This document shows positions 51,420 to 61,982 of a stretch of 64,000 bases of DNA, one piece after another. The notes under the pieces are model-generated. The model did not search any database. It had not been told where the DNA came from and saw only the letters and a list, made by a program, of their open reading frames with translations. Every line of letters starts with the position of its first letter. Positions within the stretch are counted from its first letter, which is position 1. The translations under genes and the position numbers were made by a program. Location: assembly GCA_905221605.1 (NCBI GenBank), contig CAJNDS010002424.1:42709-106708 (forward strand). The letters are read 5' to 3'. Source of the stretch: Symbiodinium natans. Taxonomy: Eukaryota > Sar > Dinophyceae > Suessiales > Symbiodiniaceae.

Positions 51420-51582
51420 CTGCCGAAGGTTTACGGTTTAGGGTTTAGGGGTTAGGGGTTTAGGGTTTAGGGTTTAGGGTTTAGGGTTTAGGGTTTAGGG
51501 TTTAGGGTTTAGGGCTGTAGGCTTACCAGGTCCACTTAGTGCGCTAGTAGGCTTAGCAGGTTCTAGGAAATTTGCGAGGCTG

Positions 51583-51697
51583 AGGAGAGTTGCTGAGTTC
51601 AAAAAACCCCCAAAAAAGTGTACACTTTCAGTTCTATAGGAGATTATAGTACCCCAAAACGTGTAAAGTGTGCCCACTCAGCTACTGAGTAGCTCCC
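51583..51697. repeat. Family B inverted-repeat element copy 2
   Basis: AGAGTTGCTGAGTTC...AAAAAGTGTACACTTTCAGT...CGTGTAAAGTGTG...CTCAGCTACTGAG. Matches 38039-38150. Confidence 0.75.
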
Positions 51698-52100
51698 CTA
51701 AACCACCCTAAACCACCGTAAGCCCTAAACCCTACTAAACCCTAAACCCTAAACCCTAAACCCTAAACCCTAAACCCTAAACCCTAAACCCTAAACCCTA
51801 AACCCTAAACCCTAAACCCTAAACCTAAACCCTAAACCTTATAGGGTTCAGGGCAAAACGTTGCGAATTGTGGACGGCGGGCTCGCGTCCCAGCTCTGCC
51901 GTAGGGCTTACAGACCCTAAACCTTAAACCCTAAACCATCTGAAAAACCCTGAAACCCCAAAAGCCCCAAAAGCCCCTAAACCCTAAACCCTAAACCCTA
52001 AACCCTAAACCCTAAAACCTAAACCCTAAACCCTAAACCCTAAACCCTAAACCCTAAACCCTAACCCCTAACCCCTAACCCCTAACCCCTAAACCCCAAC

Positions 52101-52174
52101 CTCAATTCCTGCAGGCACGCGCCTAGGTTGGCCGTGGTTCCTTTGGACTTCATCTTCTCCCTGTCTGAGGGCAC
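52101..52174 (-). CDS. Candidate internal exon
   Basis: Acceptor GGTTCAG^GTG, 24 codons including DREKMKSKGTTANLGACLQE, donor AG^GTTGGG. Phase 0 to 2. Strong composition. Confidence 0.5.
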
Positions 52175-52827
52175 CTGAACCAGGGTTTAGGGTTTAGGAT
52201 TTAGGGTTTAGGATTTAGGGTTTAGGATTTAGGGTTTAGGATTTCGAGTTTAGGGGGGTTTAGGTTTAGGGTTTAGGGTTTAGGGTTTGAGGTTTGGGGT
52301 TTAGGCTTTGGTGAGGTTCAGTTCCGAAGGGTTTGTGCTCTAGGGTTCATGACCTGGGTCAGGAGGTGCCTGGCAACTTGATGATTCAGGACGGTCTGTC
52401 GCACCCTTTCGGGCTAGCGCACGTTCCAAGGCTAGTCTACTTTAGGTGCTGGGTGGGGGGGGGGTGGGGTGTCTAGGTAGCGCTTTTTCGGGTCTTGGAG
52501 ACAGGGCCAGGGAATGAAAAGATTAAACCTTGCCACTCCTACAATATCTGGGGGCCAACAATGCTTAAAGTTATCGAAGCTGTTCTGGCGAGAACCAAAC
52601 CCTGGCATGAAGAAACCTGAACGTCCACACTGCATGTCTGTCCGTGCGTTTAGGGAGGGGGGTTTAGGAGTTAGGGATTTAGGAGTTTAGGGGTTTAAAA
52701 AAATGTCCGTTCTACCCCCAAACCTGCAGACCCCCAAGCATGACTGGAGTTTGAAGAGCTTGCTCCAGCTTTTGGGGTATGAGCTAGCTGGAAGTTGCTT
52801 CGGGTTCGAAACCCCTATTGCAGGGGT

Positions 52828-52932
52828 TCTACTAATTGCTTAAGAACCCCAACAAAAAACGGTCTTGCCTTTCAGGGTAAAATAGGGATTATTGTTTTTG
52901 TATTCTTTTGGGGTTCTTAAGCAAATAGTAGG
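52828..52932. repeat. Family C inverted-repeat element copy 1
   Basis: Terminal inverted repeat CTACTAATTGCTTAAGAACC / GGTTCTTAAGCAAATAGTAG, inner sequence AT-rich. Second copy at 57702-57800. Confidence 0.8.
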
Positions 52933-52945
52933 GTTCAGGGTTTGG

Positions 52946-53021
52946 GCCATGAAAGCGACAACTTTCTTATGGCGACAAGGTCCATGCAATCGGCCTGTAT
53001 CGACGGCTTCGTGTGCACGAC
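52946..53021 (-). CDS. Candidate exon
   Basis: Acceptor GCAGAG^GTC, open 25 codons including VVHTKPSIQADCMDLVAIRK. Lower end uncertain; CTT^GTCGCC is a possible donor. Confidence 0.42.
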
Positions 53022-53542
53022 CTCTGCGCCATCCCTAACCCAAAGCCCTAATTATACCCTACACCCCAAACCGTAACCCTGAACCCTAAACCCTAAACCC
53101 CGCATCATACTGGAGATTGGTTGAGGTGGCGCAGGCAGCCTAATTCGATTGAATGATGTTCGGCCCCGCCTGCTTGGACACAAGACCCCGTCAAGCCCCA
53201 AAGCCTAAACCCTTTTCAACCCTCTACACCCCCTAAACCCTCTGAACCTTCCAGACCCTCAACCCCTCCAAAACCCTCCAACTCTCTCAACCCTAAACTC
53301 AAGGATTGAAGTGCCGGTTCGCCAGAACGGGGAGGAAGTTTCGCGAAGGATTTCGGGGATTCGGGTTTCAGGGCTTGAGGGGATTAGGGTCTAGGGTTTA
53401 GGGTTTAGGGTCTAGGGTTCAGCGTTTTGGGTTTGGGCGGGGGGGATTCATGGCGCCACCAACCTGGGGGGGGGGGGGATGTTTCGCTGGCTAGCCTACG
53501 GAAACCCCACCTTCAACCCTTCCCGGAACCCCCCCCCCCCCC

Positions 53543-53604
53543 CCCCAGCCATCCATCGAGTGCCTCTGCCTCACACTCCTGAAGATGATGCAACGTGACG
53601 TGGC
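53543..53604 (-). CDS. Candidate exon, lower end unclear
   Basis: Acceptor ACTCAG^GC then HVTLHHLQECEAEALDGWL. Ends in a C run on plus with no donor. Confidence 0.36.
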
Positions 53605-53649
53605 CTGAGTTTAGGGTTTAGGGTTTAGAGTTTAGGTTTAGGGTTTAGG

Positions 53650-54040
53650 GTTTAAGGTTTAGGGTTGGGGCTGAAAAAGGAACCCAAGTCAAAAAAACAA
53701 GGGAGAAAGGGCCTACTCTGGGTCCGAGGCTTCGAATTTCTAGGATTCGGGGTTTCTGGGATGTAGTTAGGGTCTAGGGGCTTAGGGTTAGGGCTTAGGG
53801 CTTTGTGAAGGTCTAGCTGCGTTTGGGAATCAAAGGTTTAGCCAGGGTTTCAGTGGCTTTGGGGTTAAGCGGTTTGTTGGGGTTTTGGGTAGGCTTCTCG
53901 GATTCAAGCTTGCGTGGGGTCTGAGGTTTGGGACGAAAGTACCGGCGCATGTGGAAGCATCAGGTCACCCCTTGGCTGTTGCCAGACTCCAGATGGTCGA
54001 CACTCTTGACCTTGGGAGTGGGTTGGGGCCTATTCGATTG
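53650..54040. other. Degenerate tract and unique spacer
   Basis: Contains a minus-strand frame KVKSVDHLESGNSQGV at about 53955-54005 that may be coding; splice sites weak. Confidence 0.35.
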
Positions 54041-54041
54041 C

Positions 54042-54144
54042 TAGGGTTTAGGGTTTAGGGTTTAGGGTTTAGGGTTTAGGGTTTAGGGTTTAGGGTTTAG
54101 GGTTTAGGGTTTAGGGTTTAGGGTTTAGGGTTTAGGGTTTAGGG
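54042..54144. repeat. (TTTAGGG)n array, about 15 copies
   Basis: Clean array immediately upstream (plus sense) of the WD40 exon at 54148. Confidence 0.96.
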
Positions 54145-54147
54145 TAC

Positions 54148-54229
54148 GCTGGGACCGGGCCCCCCAGCTTCGGCAGCAAAGGGCCAGCATGGAACCGTTC
54201 GCTGACATGGACAGGTTCAGAATCGTCTC
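54148..54229 (-). CDS. WD40-repeat exon
   Basis: Acceptor TCTCTACAG^GAG, 27 codons including ILNLSMSANGSMLALCCRSW, donor CAG C^GTACCC where the intron runs straight into CCCTAAA units. ILNLSMSANGSMLAL fits a WD40 first half. Phase 0 to 1. Confidence 0.58.
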
Positions 54230-54654
54230 CTGTAGAGACGGCTTAGGGTTTAGGGTTTAGGGTTTGGGGTTTGGGGTTTAGGGTTTGGGTTTGGGGTTTG
54301 GGGTTTGGGGTTTAGGGTTTAGGGTTTAGGGTTTGGGGTTTGTCATAACACCCTCAGTCCCACAACCTGAATCCCTAAAATGTGGGCCTTCTACAGGCTA
54401 AGATTTCGTGCTCTGCTTGGGGAGGGGGGGGGGGCTTTGCAACCCTAAACCCTAAACCCTAAACCCTAAACCCTAAACCCTGAACCCTAAGCCCTAATAC
54501 CTAAACCCTGAACTCTAGCGCGATTTCCTTTATCTTAAGATTTCGGGCTCAGGGTTTAAGGTCTAGAGTTTAGGGTTTAGGGTTTGGGGTTTACAGTTTA
54601 GGGTTTAATAGGGCTTAGGGATATCCCCGACATGACACCCGACATACACAGGTG

Positions 54655-54712
54655 TACATGCATACATACATTCATACATACATACATACATATATATATA
54701 TATAGATGGATA
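54655..54712. repeat. (CATA)n and (TA)n microsatellite
   Basis: CATACATACATTCATACATA then TATATATA. Confidence 0.9.
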
Positions 54713-55255
54713 GAAACCCACCAATTTGTTCGAGAAACCTTGTAACCCTAAACCCTGAACCCTAAACCCCATCACCAGAAGCAGAAACACAAACCCCACC
54801 TTTCAATTGGGGATCCTGGAGGATAATGATGGGGACTACGTATTGTGCTCCCTTTCAAGCATAGGCTCAGGAATTTAGGGGCTCCTGTGGGCGGGAGGGC
54901 GGGGGGGGGGGGACCGGGGGACCCTAAACCCTAAACCCTAAACCCTAAACCCTAAACCCTAAACCCTAAACCCTACATCCAAAGCCTGGGGAGGGTGCCC
55001 AGACTTGTTCTAAGGATATCATCTTGAACCTCGAACACAACTCTCAACCCTAATGCCCCCCAAAAAAACCTGCATATCCTAAAGCCTGCAAGACCCCCTA
55101 AACCCTAAACCCTAAACCCTAAACCCTAAACCCTAAACCCTAAACCCTAAACCCTAAATCCTAAACCCTAAACCCTAAACCCTAAACCCTGAAGGGTCCT
55201 CGTAGCTTGGGATCTGCAACACCACCTGCGAAGAGCTGACGTTGAAGATGCTTAC

Positions 55256-55291
55256 CTGCCAGATGCTGGTCGAATCGGCTAGTACGGGGAC
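55256..55291 (-). CDS. Candidate WD40-like exon
   Basis: Acceptor TCAAAAG^GTC, 12 codons VPVLADSTSIWQ, donor CAG^GTAAGC. The frame stays open through VSIFNVSSSQVVLQIPSYED to a telomeric G^GTTTAG at 55193, so the true 3' end is uncertain. SIFNVSSSQVVLQI is beta-propeller-like. Confidence 0.5.
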
Positions 55292-56266
55292 CTTTTGAAA
55301 CTCTAATGATTGGGTTTAGGGTTTAGGGTTTAGGGTTTAGGGTTTAGGGTTCGGGGTTTGGGGTTTGGGGTTTGGGGTTTGGGGTTTAGGGTTTCGGGTT
55401 TAGGGTTTGGGGTTTAGGGTTCAGGGCTTAGGGTTAAACAGCTTGTATTAGAAGCACAAGCAAAAAAGAAGATAGGGGGAACTTTGCCCTGCGTAAAAAC
55501 CCGGGTTTCAGAGTTGAGGGTTCCCAGTTTAAGACTCGTTCACTAGCTCGGAACGCCGTAACACATGCACCGCCACGAGTGCTGCTGTGACCCTTCCTAG
55601 AACGACCCCGAAACGCCAACAAACGAAATCCTAGACCACTGCACTTGAAACACCCCAAACCCTAAGCTCTGAAGCCCGTCAAGCGCCGAATCCGTACGTC
55701 TTTGTTTCGGCTCGGGTCTATACAAAGCTCCTGGGTTTCTGGAAGGCCAGAATATCTGAGATTTTGGAGCCAAGTCAAGTACACACATCCCTAAACCCTA
55801 AACCCTAAACCCTAAGCCCTAAACCCGAAATGGACGTTGCCAATTTAGGGGTATAAGCTCCTAAGCCTTGAATCCTGAAGGCTTGAGGGCATCTTGCAAC
55901 GGAAGCAAAACCCAAGGGCCCGAACTTCAGAAACCTTTAAATAAGGTAAGGGACCACTTTCGGGGACCATGTTACTTCCCTCAGACATCTGGATGGCAAC
56001 CACCCTAAACCCTAAACCCTAAACCCTAAACCCTAAACCCTAAACCCTAAACCCTAAACCCTAAACTATAGTCCCCTTTTCAGGCGGAAGGAATCCTGCA
56101 CAGCTCCAGCACCTGAGGCCTTTGAAGCAAGGCTGGAACCTACACCCTAAACCCTAAACCCTGAACCCTAAACCCTAGGCCCTAAACCCTAAACCCTAAA
56201 CCCTATACCCTAAACCCTAGGCCCTAAACCCTAAACCCTAAACCCCAAACCCTAAACGCCCTAAAC

Positions 56267-56350
56267 CTTAAGATGAAGGAAATCGCGGTAACAGCCCAAG
56301 TCGACGGCCTGGTTTGGGCCAGCGGCCGCCAGGAAAAATCCTGCCCAGGC
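56267..56350 (-). CDS. Candidate exon with telomeric donor
   Basis: Acceptor GTGTCAG^GCC, 28 codons including AGFFLAAAGPNQAVDLGCYR, donor AAG^GTTTAGGG. FFLAAAGPNQAVDL resembles a WD40 second half. Another frame is also open. Confidence 0.45.
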
Positions 56351-56394
56351 CTGACACCATCCACTCTACACCTTGCACACCTGACGAACTGATA

Positions 56395-56660
56395 AACATT
56401 GATAAGCCCTAAGCCCGAAGCCCTAAGCCCTAAGCCCTAAGCCCTGAGCAGTAAGCCCTAAACATGAAGGCCTAAACCCTAAACCCCTGGACCCTAAACC
56501 CTAACGAATCCCTGGACCCTATACCCTGTTCTAAGACTCCAAGGCGTGCGTAAAGGGTGGAATGCTCTCTGATCTTTAGACTTTCCGGAACACTAGTCCT
56601 CAATAAGATCCTTTAACCTTAAAGCCCAGTGACAGCTACAATCAAATATCTCACGGACCA
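56395..56660. repeat. Degenerate GCCCTAA tract and unique spacer
   Basis: AAGCCCT variants at 56404-56460, then unique sequence with no gene seen. Confidence 0.5.
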
Positions 56661-56744
56661 AAACCCGAAACCCTAAACCAAAACCCTAAACCCTAAACCC
56701 TAAACCCTAAACCCTAAACCCTAAACCCTAAACCCTAAACCCTA

Positions 56745-56850
56745 AGGGAATATCATTAGTTTTTGCTCCGACCCTAGAGACCTTCGTCTCCTTTTTTGGG
56801 GGGTAATCCTAATCATCACAGGGGCCCTCCTCCCGATCTTTTCATTGGGG
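56745..56850. repeat. Family E element, truncated
   Basis: GGGAATATCATTAGTTTTTGCTCCGACCC follows directly on a CCCTAAA array; the left half seen at 3877-4010 is missing. Confidence 0.5.
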
Positions 56851-57380
56851 CTTTTAGGGTCTAGGGTTTAGGTTAGGGCTTGGGGTTTATGGTTTTGGGT
56901 TTGGGGTTTAGTGGGGGGCTTGGGGTTAATTTTCCAAACAAGTTCCCTTCGGATTGTCCCTTACTTCTACGATTGTCGAGGGTTTGAGGGTTGCAGGCTT
57001 TTGGAGGGACTTTAGAAGCTTAGGGTTTAGGGTTTCGGGTTTTCTGAGAGCCAGGAAGATTTCCATATGGGGTCCCCTATGCCGATGAGTTAGGATTCCT
57101 TGGTGTTTTGAGGTTGAAAATACCGAACTGAAAAAGACTCAAGCCCGCCATGTAAATGCAAAAAGCACCTAGTTAATGAGGCTACGCCTAAACCCGAGAC
57201 CCGAATTCCCCAAACCCAGACGCTGTAAACCCGAAGTCCTGTAAACCTGAAGCCTAAACCTTAAGCCCTAAGCCCTAAACGCCTGAAACCCCTGAAAGCA
57301 CTAAACCCTAACCCTAAACCCTAAACCCGAAACCCTAAACCCTAAACCCCCCTGAACTGTAGAAGCCCTTAAAGCCAAGA
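56850..57380. other. Degenerate telomeric and unique spacer
   Basis: GGGTTT variants and unique DNA; nothing recognised. Confidence 0.4.
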
Positions 57381-57384
57381 AACT

Positions 57385-57445
57385 AGACTCCGACATCTGT
57401 GTTCGCCAACGAGACGCAGCTCAGTCCTTACAAAGGCGGGTCGTT
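57385..57445. other. Exon-sized island, strand unresolved
   Basis: Plus reads TPTSVFANETQLSPYKGGSF or SDICVRQRDAAQSLQRRV; minus reads VRTELRLVGEHRC. No decisive sites. Confidence 0.25.
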
Positions 57446-57701
57446 TAGGGTTTAGGACTTCAGGGAGTTTTGGGAGTTTAGGATTGTTTGGGGATGTTTA
57501 GGGATGTTTGGGTAGTTAGGGTGCTTTAGGGTGTTTCAGGTGGCTGAGTCGGGGGCTTCGTTTTTGTTTTTTGGGTGTTTAGGGGCTTTCGGAATTCCAG
57601 GGCTCAGGGCTCGAAATTTCTGGATACGTCATAGAACAAAACCTATGTCCTGGAGAGAACTTGGGGGTCATCACCTTCACTGCCACAACGATGACTCATA
57701 G

Positions 57702-57800
57702 CCTACTGTTTGCTTAAGAACCCCAAAAGAATAAAACGGAATAATCCTTATAAGGAAGAATATTTTCTATTTTGTGGGGTTTTTAAGCAATGAGTAGTAG
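57702..57800. repeat. Family C inverted-repeat element copy 2
   Basis: CCTACTGTTTGCTTAAGAAC...GGGTTTTTAAGCAATGAGTA. Matches 52828-52932 in ends, diverged inside. Confidence 0.78.
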
Positions 57801-57920
57801 CTTTAAAACTTGTTGATGGGTTTAGCTTGCAGCGTTGCATCGTGGAATGATGCATAGTCTATTTCCATTCGAGCGTCGCGACGCGTGTAGTGGCGTGCAA
57901 GTAGGCTGAGAGTGCAATAG

Positions 57921-58010
57921 CACTAGGATGGCCCCTAAAACACCCTGAAAAATATTCCTGAATATGGCCCTCTTAAACCCTAAACCCTAAACCCTAAACC
58001 CTAAACCTAG
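57921..58010. repeat. Family F element truncated into a CCCTAAA array
   Basis: Identical in layout to 31143-31250 up to CTCTTAAACCC, then continues TAAACCCTAAACCC instead of AATAAGGG. Confidence 0.68.
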
Positions 58011-58056
58011 AGCAGGAGAACCATCACATCACGAGTGTCCAAAACAGGCCCGAAAC

Positions 58057-58245
58057 AAGTTCGCCACCCACCTTGGGAGTAGACCCTGAAAAAAAAGGTA
58101 TACTTCTTAGGTATAAGTAGCTATCATAGGAACCTTGGGAGTAGACCCTGGGAAAAAAGGTATACTTTTAAGTGTATTAAGTAGCCATAATAGGAACCCA
58201 GAAGCAAAAAAAGGTACTTAAGTATAGTACCCCAAAACCCAGGAG
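58057..58245. repeat. Family D element, two adjacent copies
   Basis: TTGGGAGTAGACCCTG..AAAAAAGGTATACTT occurs at 58070 and again at 58135, followed by AGGTACTTAAGTATAGTACC. Matches 41907-42028. Confidence 0.75.
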
Positions 58246-58261
58246 TAAAGTTCACCTATGG

Positions 58262-58505
58262 GCGTTTAACCAGCGCCAAGTCTGTTCTCTGGAGAACTGG
58301 CACATGCGATCCTGCATTCCCTTGAGCAAAGTCGAAGTGGAATCTACAGTGGACAGTGCAGCTTCGTGTCACTACCCAAGTCACACAACCTTAAACCCTG
58401 AATCCCTCATCTCGATCCTTCTAGCCTGTTTTGCTGAAGGCACTGTAGATGTCAGGTCATCATTTTGTCATGCCACTCTGATATTCTATGACTATAGAAA
58501 TACGC
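58262..58505. other. Unique stretch, no gene assigned
   Basis: Contains a 72-codon plus frame (58304-58522) ending in telomeric variants. No supporting motif. Confidence 0.3.
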
Positions 58506-58639
58506 TAACCCCCAAACCCTAAACCCTAAACCCTGAACCCTAAACTCTGAACCCTGAACCCTAAACCCTAAACCCTAACCCTAAACCCTAAACCCTAAAC
58601 CCAAAACCCTAAACCTAAACCCCAAACCCTAAACCCTAT

Positions 58640-58722
58640 ATCATGGAGCTGGGCATGGTGCCAACACTTGAAGCCATGCTCCGGCAGAAGCAGCGGAATC
58701 TTGCCATCATCGCCTTGAAGGG
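58640..58722 (+). CDS. Candidate exon on the plus strand, weak
   Basis: Plus reads MELGMVPTLEAMLRQKQRNL then AIIALKG before a TTTAGGG array. Helical, protein-like, but it contradicts the minus orientation of its neighbours and lacks a clear acceptor. Confidence 0.3.
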
Positions 58723-59079
58723 TTTAGGGTTTAGGGCTTAGGGTTTAGGGTTTAGGGTTTGGGGTTTGGGGTTTAGGGTTTAGGGGGTTTAGGGTGCTTA
58801 GGCCATCATCGCTGTGAAGACAGATTATTGGGGCTTTAGGATCTTCGGGGATGTTAGGGTTTGGGGTTCAGGAGGTTTAGGGGGGCTTAGGGGGGGTTTA
58901 GGGAGTTTAGGGGGTTTGGGGGCTTTTTGGGCTTTAGGATCTTAGGGGGTTTAGGGTGTTAGGGTTGTAGGGTTTCGTTTCGGACGGCTACCTGCAAACT
59001 GGGCCCCTGCTCTCGGCGCAGCACTTTCCGGGGAGGGGTGTTCCAATAATCCCTAAACCCTAAACCCTAAACCCTAAAC

Positions 59080-59145
59080 TTGGGAAATGCGCACGACATG
59101 AATCGATGTGACCAGGGGATGATCTGGGCATTCTGGTCCTTTTTT
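59080..59145 (-). CDS. Candidate exon
   Basis: After AAAAAAG^G the frame reads DQNAQIIPWSHRFMSCAFP into a telomeric array. A second short piece, IVGSQSVFVR before ^GTTGAG, lies at about 59245-59280. Confidence 0.36.
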
Positions 59146-59319
59146 GGGGATCCGATGCTATTCCGGAGCCCTAAACATAGGATACCCTCAGAAAGGGACG
59201 ATCAATCCGGAGATACCACTGAATTTCATAGGTATCTCCATAGCTCAACCTGACAAAAACAGACTGCGAGCCCACAATCTTCAGAGACCCTAAACCCCAA
59301 ACCCGAAACCCTTTACCCT

Positions 59320-59715
59320 ACACCCGAAATTCCCCAAACCCAAACCCCTAAACCCCTAAACCCCTAAACCCCCTAATTCCCCTAAACCCCTAAACCCCTA
59401 AACCCCTAAAACCCTCAACCCCTACCCTCAAGTACCCACACCCTGAACCCAAACCCTAAACTACCCAAACCCTAGATGCCCAAACCCAAATTTGCCCAAA
59501 CCCAAAAAAACCCAAACCCTAAAATCTCCAAACCCTCAAAGGAGAACCCTAAACCCTAAACCTAAACCCTGAACCCTAAACACTAAACCCTGAACCCGAA
59601 ACCCTAGACCCTGAACCCGAACCCAAAATCTCCTAAACCCTAAACCCTAAACCCTAAACCCTAAACCCTAAACCCTGAACCCTAAACCCTAAACCCTAAA
59701 CCCTAAACCCGAATC
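59320..59715. repeat. Degenerate CCCTAAA tract
   Basis: Nearly 400 bp of AAACCCCTAAAC and CCCGAACCC variants with clean units at 59635-59705. Confidence 0.8.
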
Positions 59716-59717
59716 AC

Positions 59718-59792
59718 ATTTGCTCAGCCCCGGACAGCCCACGGCCAGAATCTTCCCCGAGCTGGAGAAGGAAACCGCCCGAGCCTCGCAGG
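59718..59792 (-). CDS. WD40-repeat exon
   Basis: Acceptor GTACAG^CC (or 8 bp later GCGAG^G). Reads EARAVSFSSSGKILAVGCPG, a clear WD40 first half, to a possible donor AAT^GTGATT. Confidence 0.58.
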
Positions 59793-59994
59793 CTGTACTT
59801 GCCTGGGGGTTTAGGGTTTAGGGCTAGGGTTTCCTGAAACTCTGAACCTGAGGCTCTGAACCCTAAACCCTAAACCCTAAACCCTTAACCCTTAAACCCC
59901 TAAACCCCTAAACCCCTAAACCCTAAACCCTGCCTGCTTCGAGATCGCGGCACCAAGGTACTGGCAATGGTCACCTCGATCTTCGGTGCGGACG

Positions 59995-60240
59995 GATGGA
60001 TGTGCCCCACGCCCTGCACCCCAAAGCCCTATACCCCAAACCACTATAAACCCGAAGCCCTACAACCCTATAAGCCCCAGAAGCCCTACAAGACCCTAAA
60101 AGCCGTAGAAAACCTACACTCTAAGCCCTCTACAAACCCTATATAAACCCACCCCACACCCTAATCCCTAGACCGTATCAACTCTAAACCCTATAAACCC
60201 CTAGAGAGTCCCTTTCTTGTAGGCTGCAAACCCTATAAGC
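59995..60240. repeat. Degenerate CCCTATAA tract
   Basis: ACCCTATAAGCCC/AAACCCTATA variants resembling the TTTATAGGG array at 23.9 kb in reverse orientation. Confidence 0.7.
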
Positions 60241-60390
60241 CCTTAGCCGTTTGTTTAGGGTTTAGGGTTTAGGGTTTAGGGTTTAGGGTTTAGGGTTTAG
60301 GGTTTAGGGTTTAGGGTTTGGGGTTTGGGGTTTAGGGTTTGGGACTGTAGGTTGGCAGGACCCAAGCGCTGGTGGGCTTGGGGTCGACAC

Positions 60391-60435
60391 GCGCCACGAG
60401 CCACACGGAGGTTCGAGCTCGGCTGTCGTTTTCGC
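60391..60435 (-). CDS. WD40-repeat exon, second half of blade
   Basis: Acceptor GCTGCAAG^GC, reading ENDSRARTSVWLVA after completion of a Gly codon from the exon at 61412-61358. TSVWLV is the final strand of the blade. Possible donor C^GTGTCG; the frame stays open to 60346. Confidence 0.5.
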
Positions 60436-60479
60436 CTTGCAGCGAAGTTGCGGGAGCTTAGGGCTCAGGGTTTAGTGAG

Positions 60480-60600
60480 GGTTTTGGGGTTCGGGGAGGG
60501 AGGGGGGGGGGGGGTTTGGGGTTTAGGTCTAGGAGTCTAGGCCTTAGTAGGGTTTTAAGGCTACTTAGGGTTTAGGGCTTAGTGTCTAGGATTTGGTAAA
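60480..60600. repeat. Degenerate G-rich tract with poly-G
   Basis: GGGAGGGAGGGGGGGGGG and TTTAGGG variants. Confidence 0.7.
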
Positions 60601-60737
60601 CTTAGTCGTCCAGCTGATGGTGGCACTGTCTCAACCATCCTAACCCTAAAGCCCGATACCTTGCAAACCCAAGAAGCCCGAAATCCCGAACCTTGAAACC
60701 CTAAAAGCACCTCGGGCCCCTAGAACCCCGCCCCCAC

Positions 60738-60865
60738 CCTAAACCCTAAACCCTAAACCCTAAACCCTAAACCCTGAACCCTGAACCCTAAACCCTAAAC
60801 CCTAAACCCTAAACCCTAAACCCTAAACCCTAAACCCTAAACCCTAAACCCTAAACCCTAAACCC
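60738..60865. repeat. (CCCTAAA)n array, about 17 copies
   Basis: Clean array with two CCCTGAA units. Confidence 0.95.
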
Positions 60866-61357
60866 AACAAACAACGAAAAACAACTAACACAAACCCAAA
60901 ACCCAATACCAAGCCCTAAGCTCCCTAATTAGCTGCCGGCTTCCCAGAAACCCTAAACCCTAAACCCTAAACCCCTAAACCCCTAAACCCCTAAACCTCT
61001 AGACCTGAGCAGCTCCTGATCTCTTCGGAAGGGCCAGTTCAGCTTTTGGGGCTAAGGGTTCGGGATTAGGGTCAGCTTAGTCCTTGAGGGTAGGACCCGA
61101 AACCTTAAACGGGGGAGGAGGGGGGGGAGAGGGTGTGGGCGGGGATGGGGCATTGTGCTTTTACACACCAAGAAGCTTGGGCTAAATCCCACCCGCAAGA
61201 GCTTTCAAGGATTGAAGTGGCGTCGGGTTGTGGGCGGTGCTGCTGTTGTGTACCTAAACCCATCCCCCCGCAAACTCCTTGGGCTTTGGGGTTGTCGGGT
61301 TGCAGGGTTGTTGGGGTTGTGGGGTTGTGGGCTTGTGGGGTTGTGGGGTTGGCAAGC

Positions 61358-61412
61358 CTCCAGCTGCAACTGCCAGAACATCTCCGGCAGGGGAGAAGGC
61401 AAGCCCGCAAAC
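61358..61412 (-). CDS. WD40-repeat exon, first half of blade
   Basis: Acceptor TGTTCAG^GTT, 18 codons VCGLAFSPAGDVLAVAAG plus 1 nt, donor GGAG^GCTTGC (GC type). Textbook WD40 sequence. Joined to 60435 it gives LAVAAGGENDS then TSVW. Overlapping 70- to 103-codon plus and minus frames in this stretch are decoys. Confidence 0.67.
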
Positions 61413-61779
61413 CTGAACAAGGCTTTTTCGGGTATAGGGTGTAGGGTTTAGGGTTTAGGGTTTAGGGTCTCAGGGTTTTCGGGTCGTAGTACTGATTGGG
61501 GACAACGCCGCCATGTGCAGGATTCTTTCAGGGGGCTTCAGCCTGTGCTTGCCTGCTTATCCAACCCACAACCCCAGTTCACGGAGCCAGACAAGAGATC
61601 GTGAAAGACGAAATAGTTCGCAGGGTCAAAAAGAAGGACGTTCGAAGGTTCAAGACAAAATAAACCCCGCCTGAGATTGCAAGACCTTGCAATCCTTACT
61701 AAACCATACCTGAAACCCTAAACCCGAAACCCTAAACCCGAAACCCTACACAACCTGAATCCTTGAAACCCAAAAGCCC

Positions 61780-61842
61780 TCGCGGTCTTGCCTGCCCGGT
61801 CATCACCAGCTGCCTGGGATCCTGTGCTGGCGGTAAGGGGTT
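61780..61842. other. Exon-sized island, strand unresolved
   Basis: Plus reads ALAVLPARSSPAAWDPVLA to ^GTAAGG; minus reads TASTGSQAAGDDRAGKTAR. Confidence 0.28.
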
Positions 61843-61909
61843 TAGGGTTTAGGGTTTTAGGGTTTAGGGTTTAGGGATTAGGGTTTAGGGTTTAGTGTTG
61901 GTTTAGGGG

Positions 61910-61982
61910 CTGAAGCCAGCAAGAGCCGGTGACGTCCCAGTGCCAGCGGGTCCTTGTTGTCGGACAAATGGCAGACAAGGAC
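61910..61982 (-). CDS. WD40-like exon
   Basis: Acceptor GTGACAG^GTC, frame VLVCHLSDNKDPLALGRHRL then LLASA. The tail LLLASA before the island edge fits a beta strand. Donor not clear. Confidence 0.48.
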
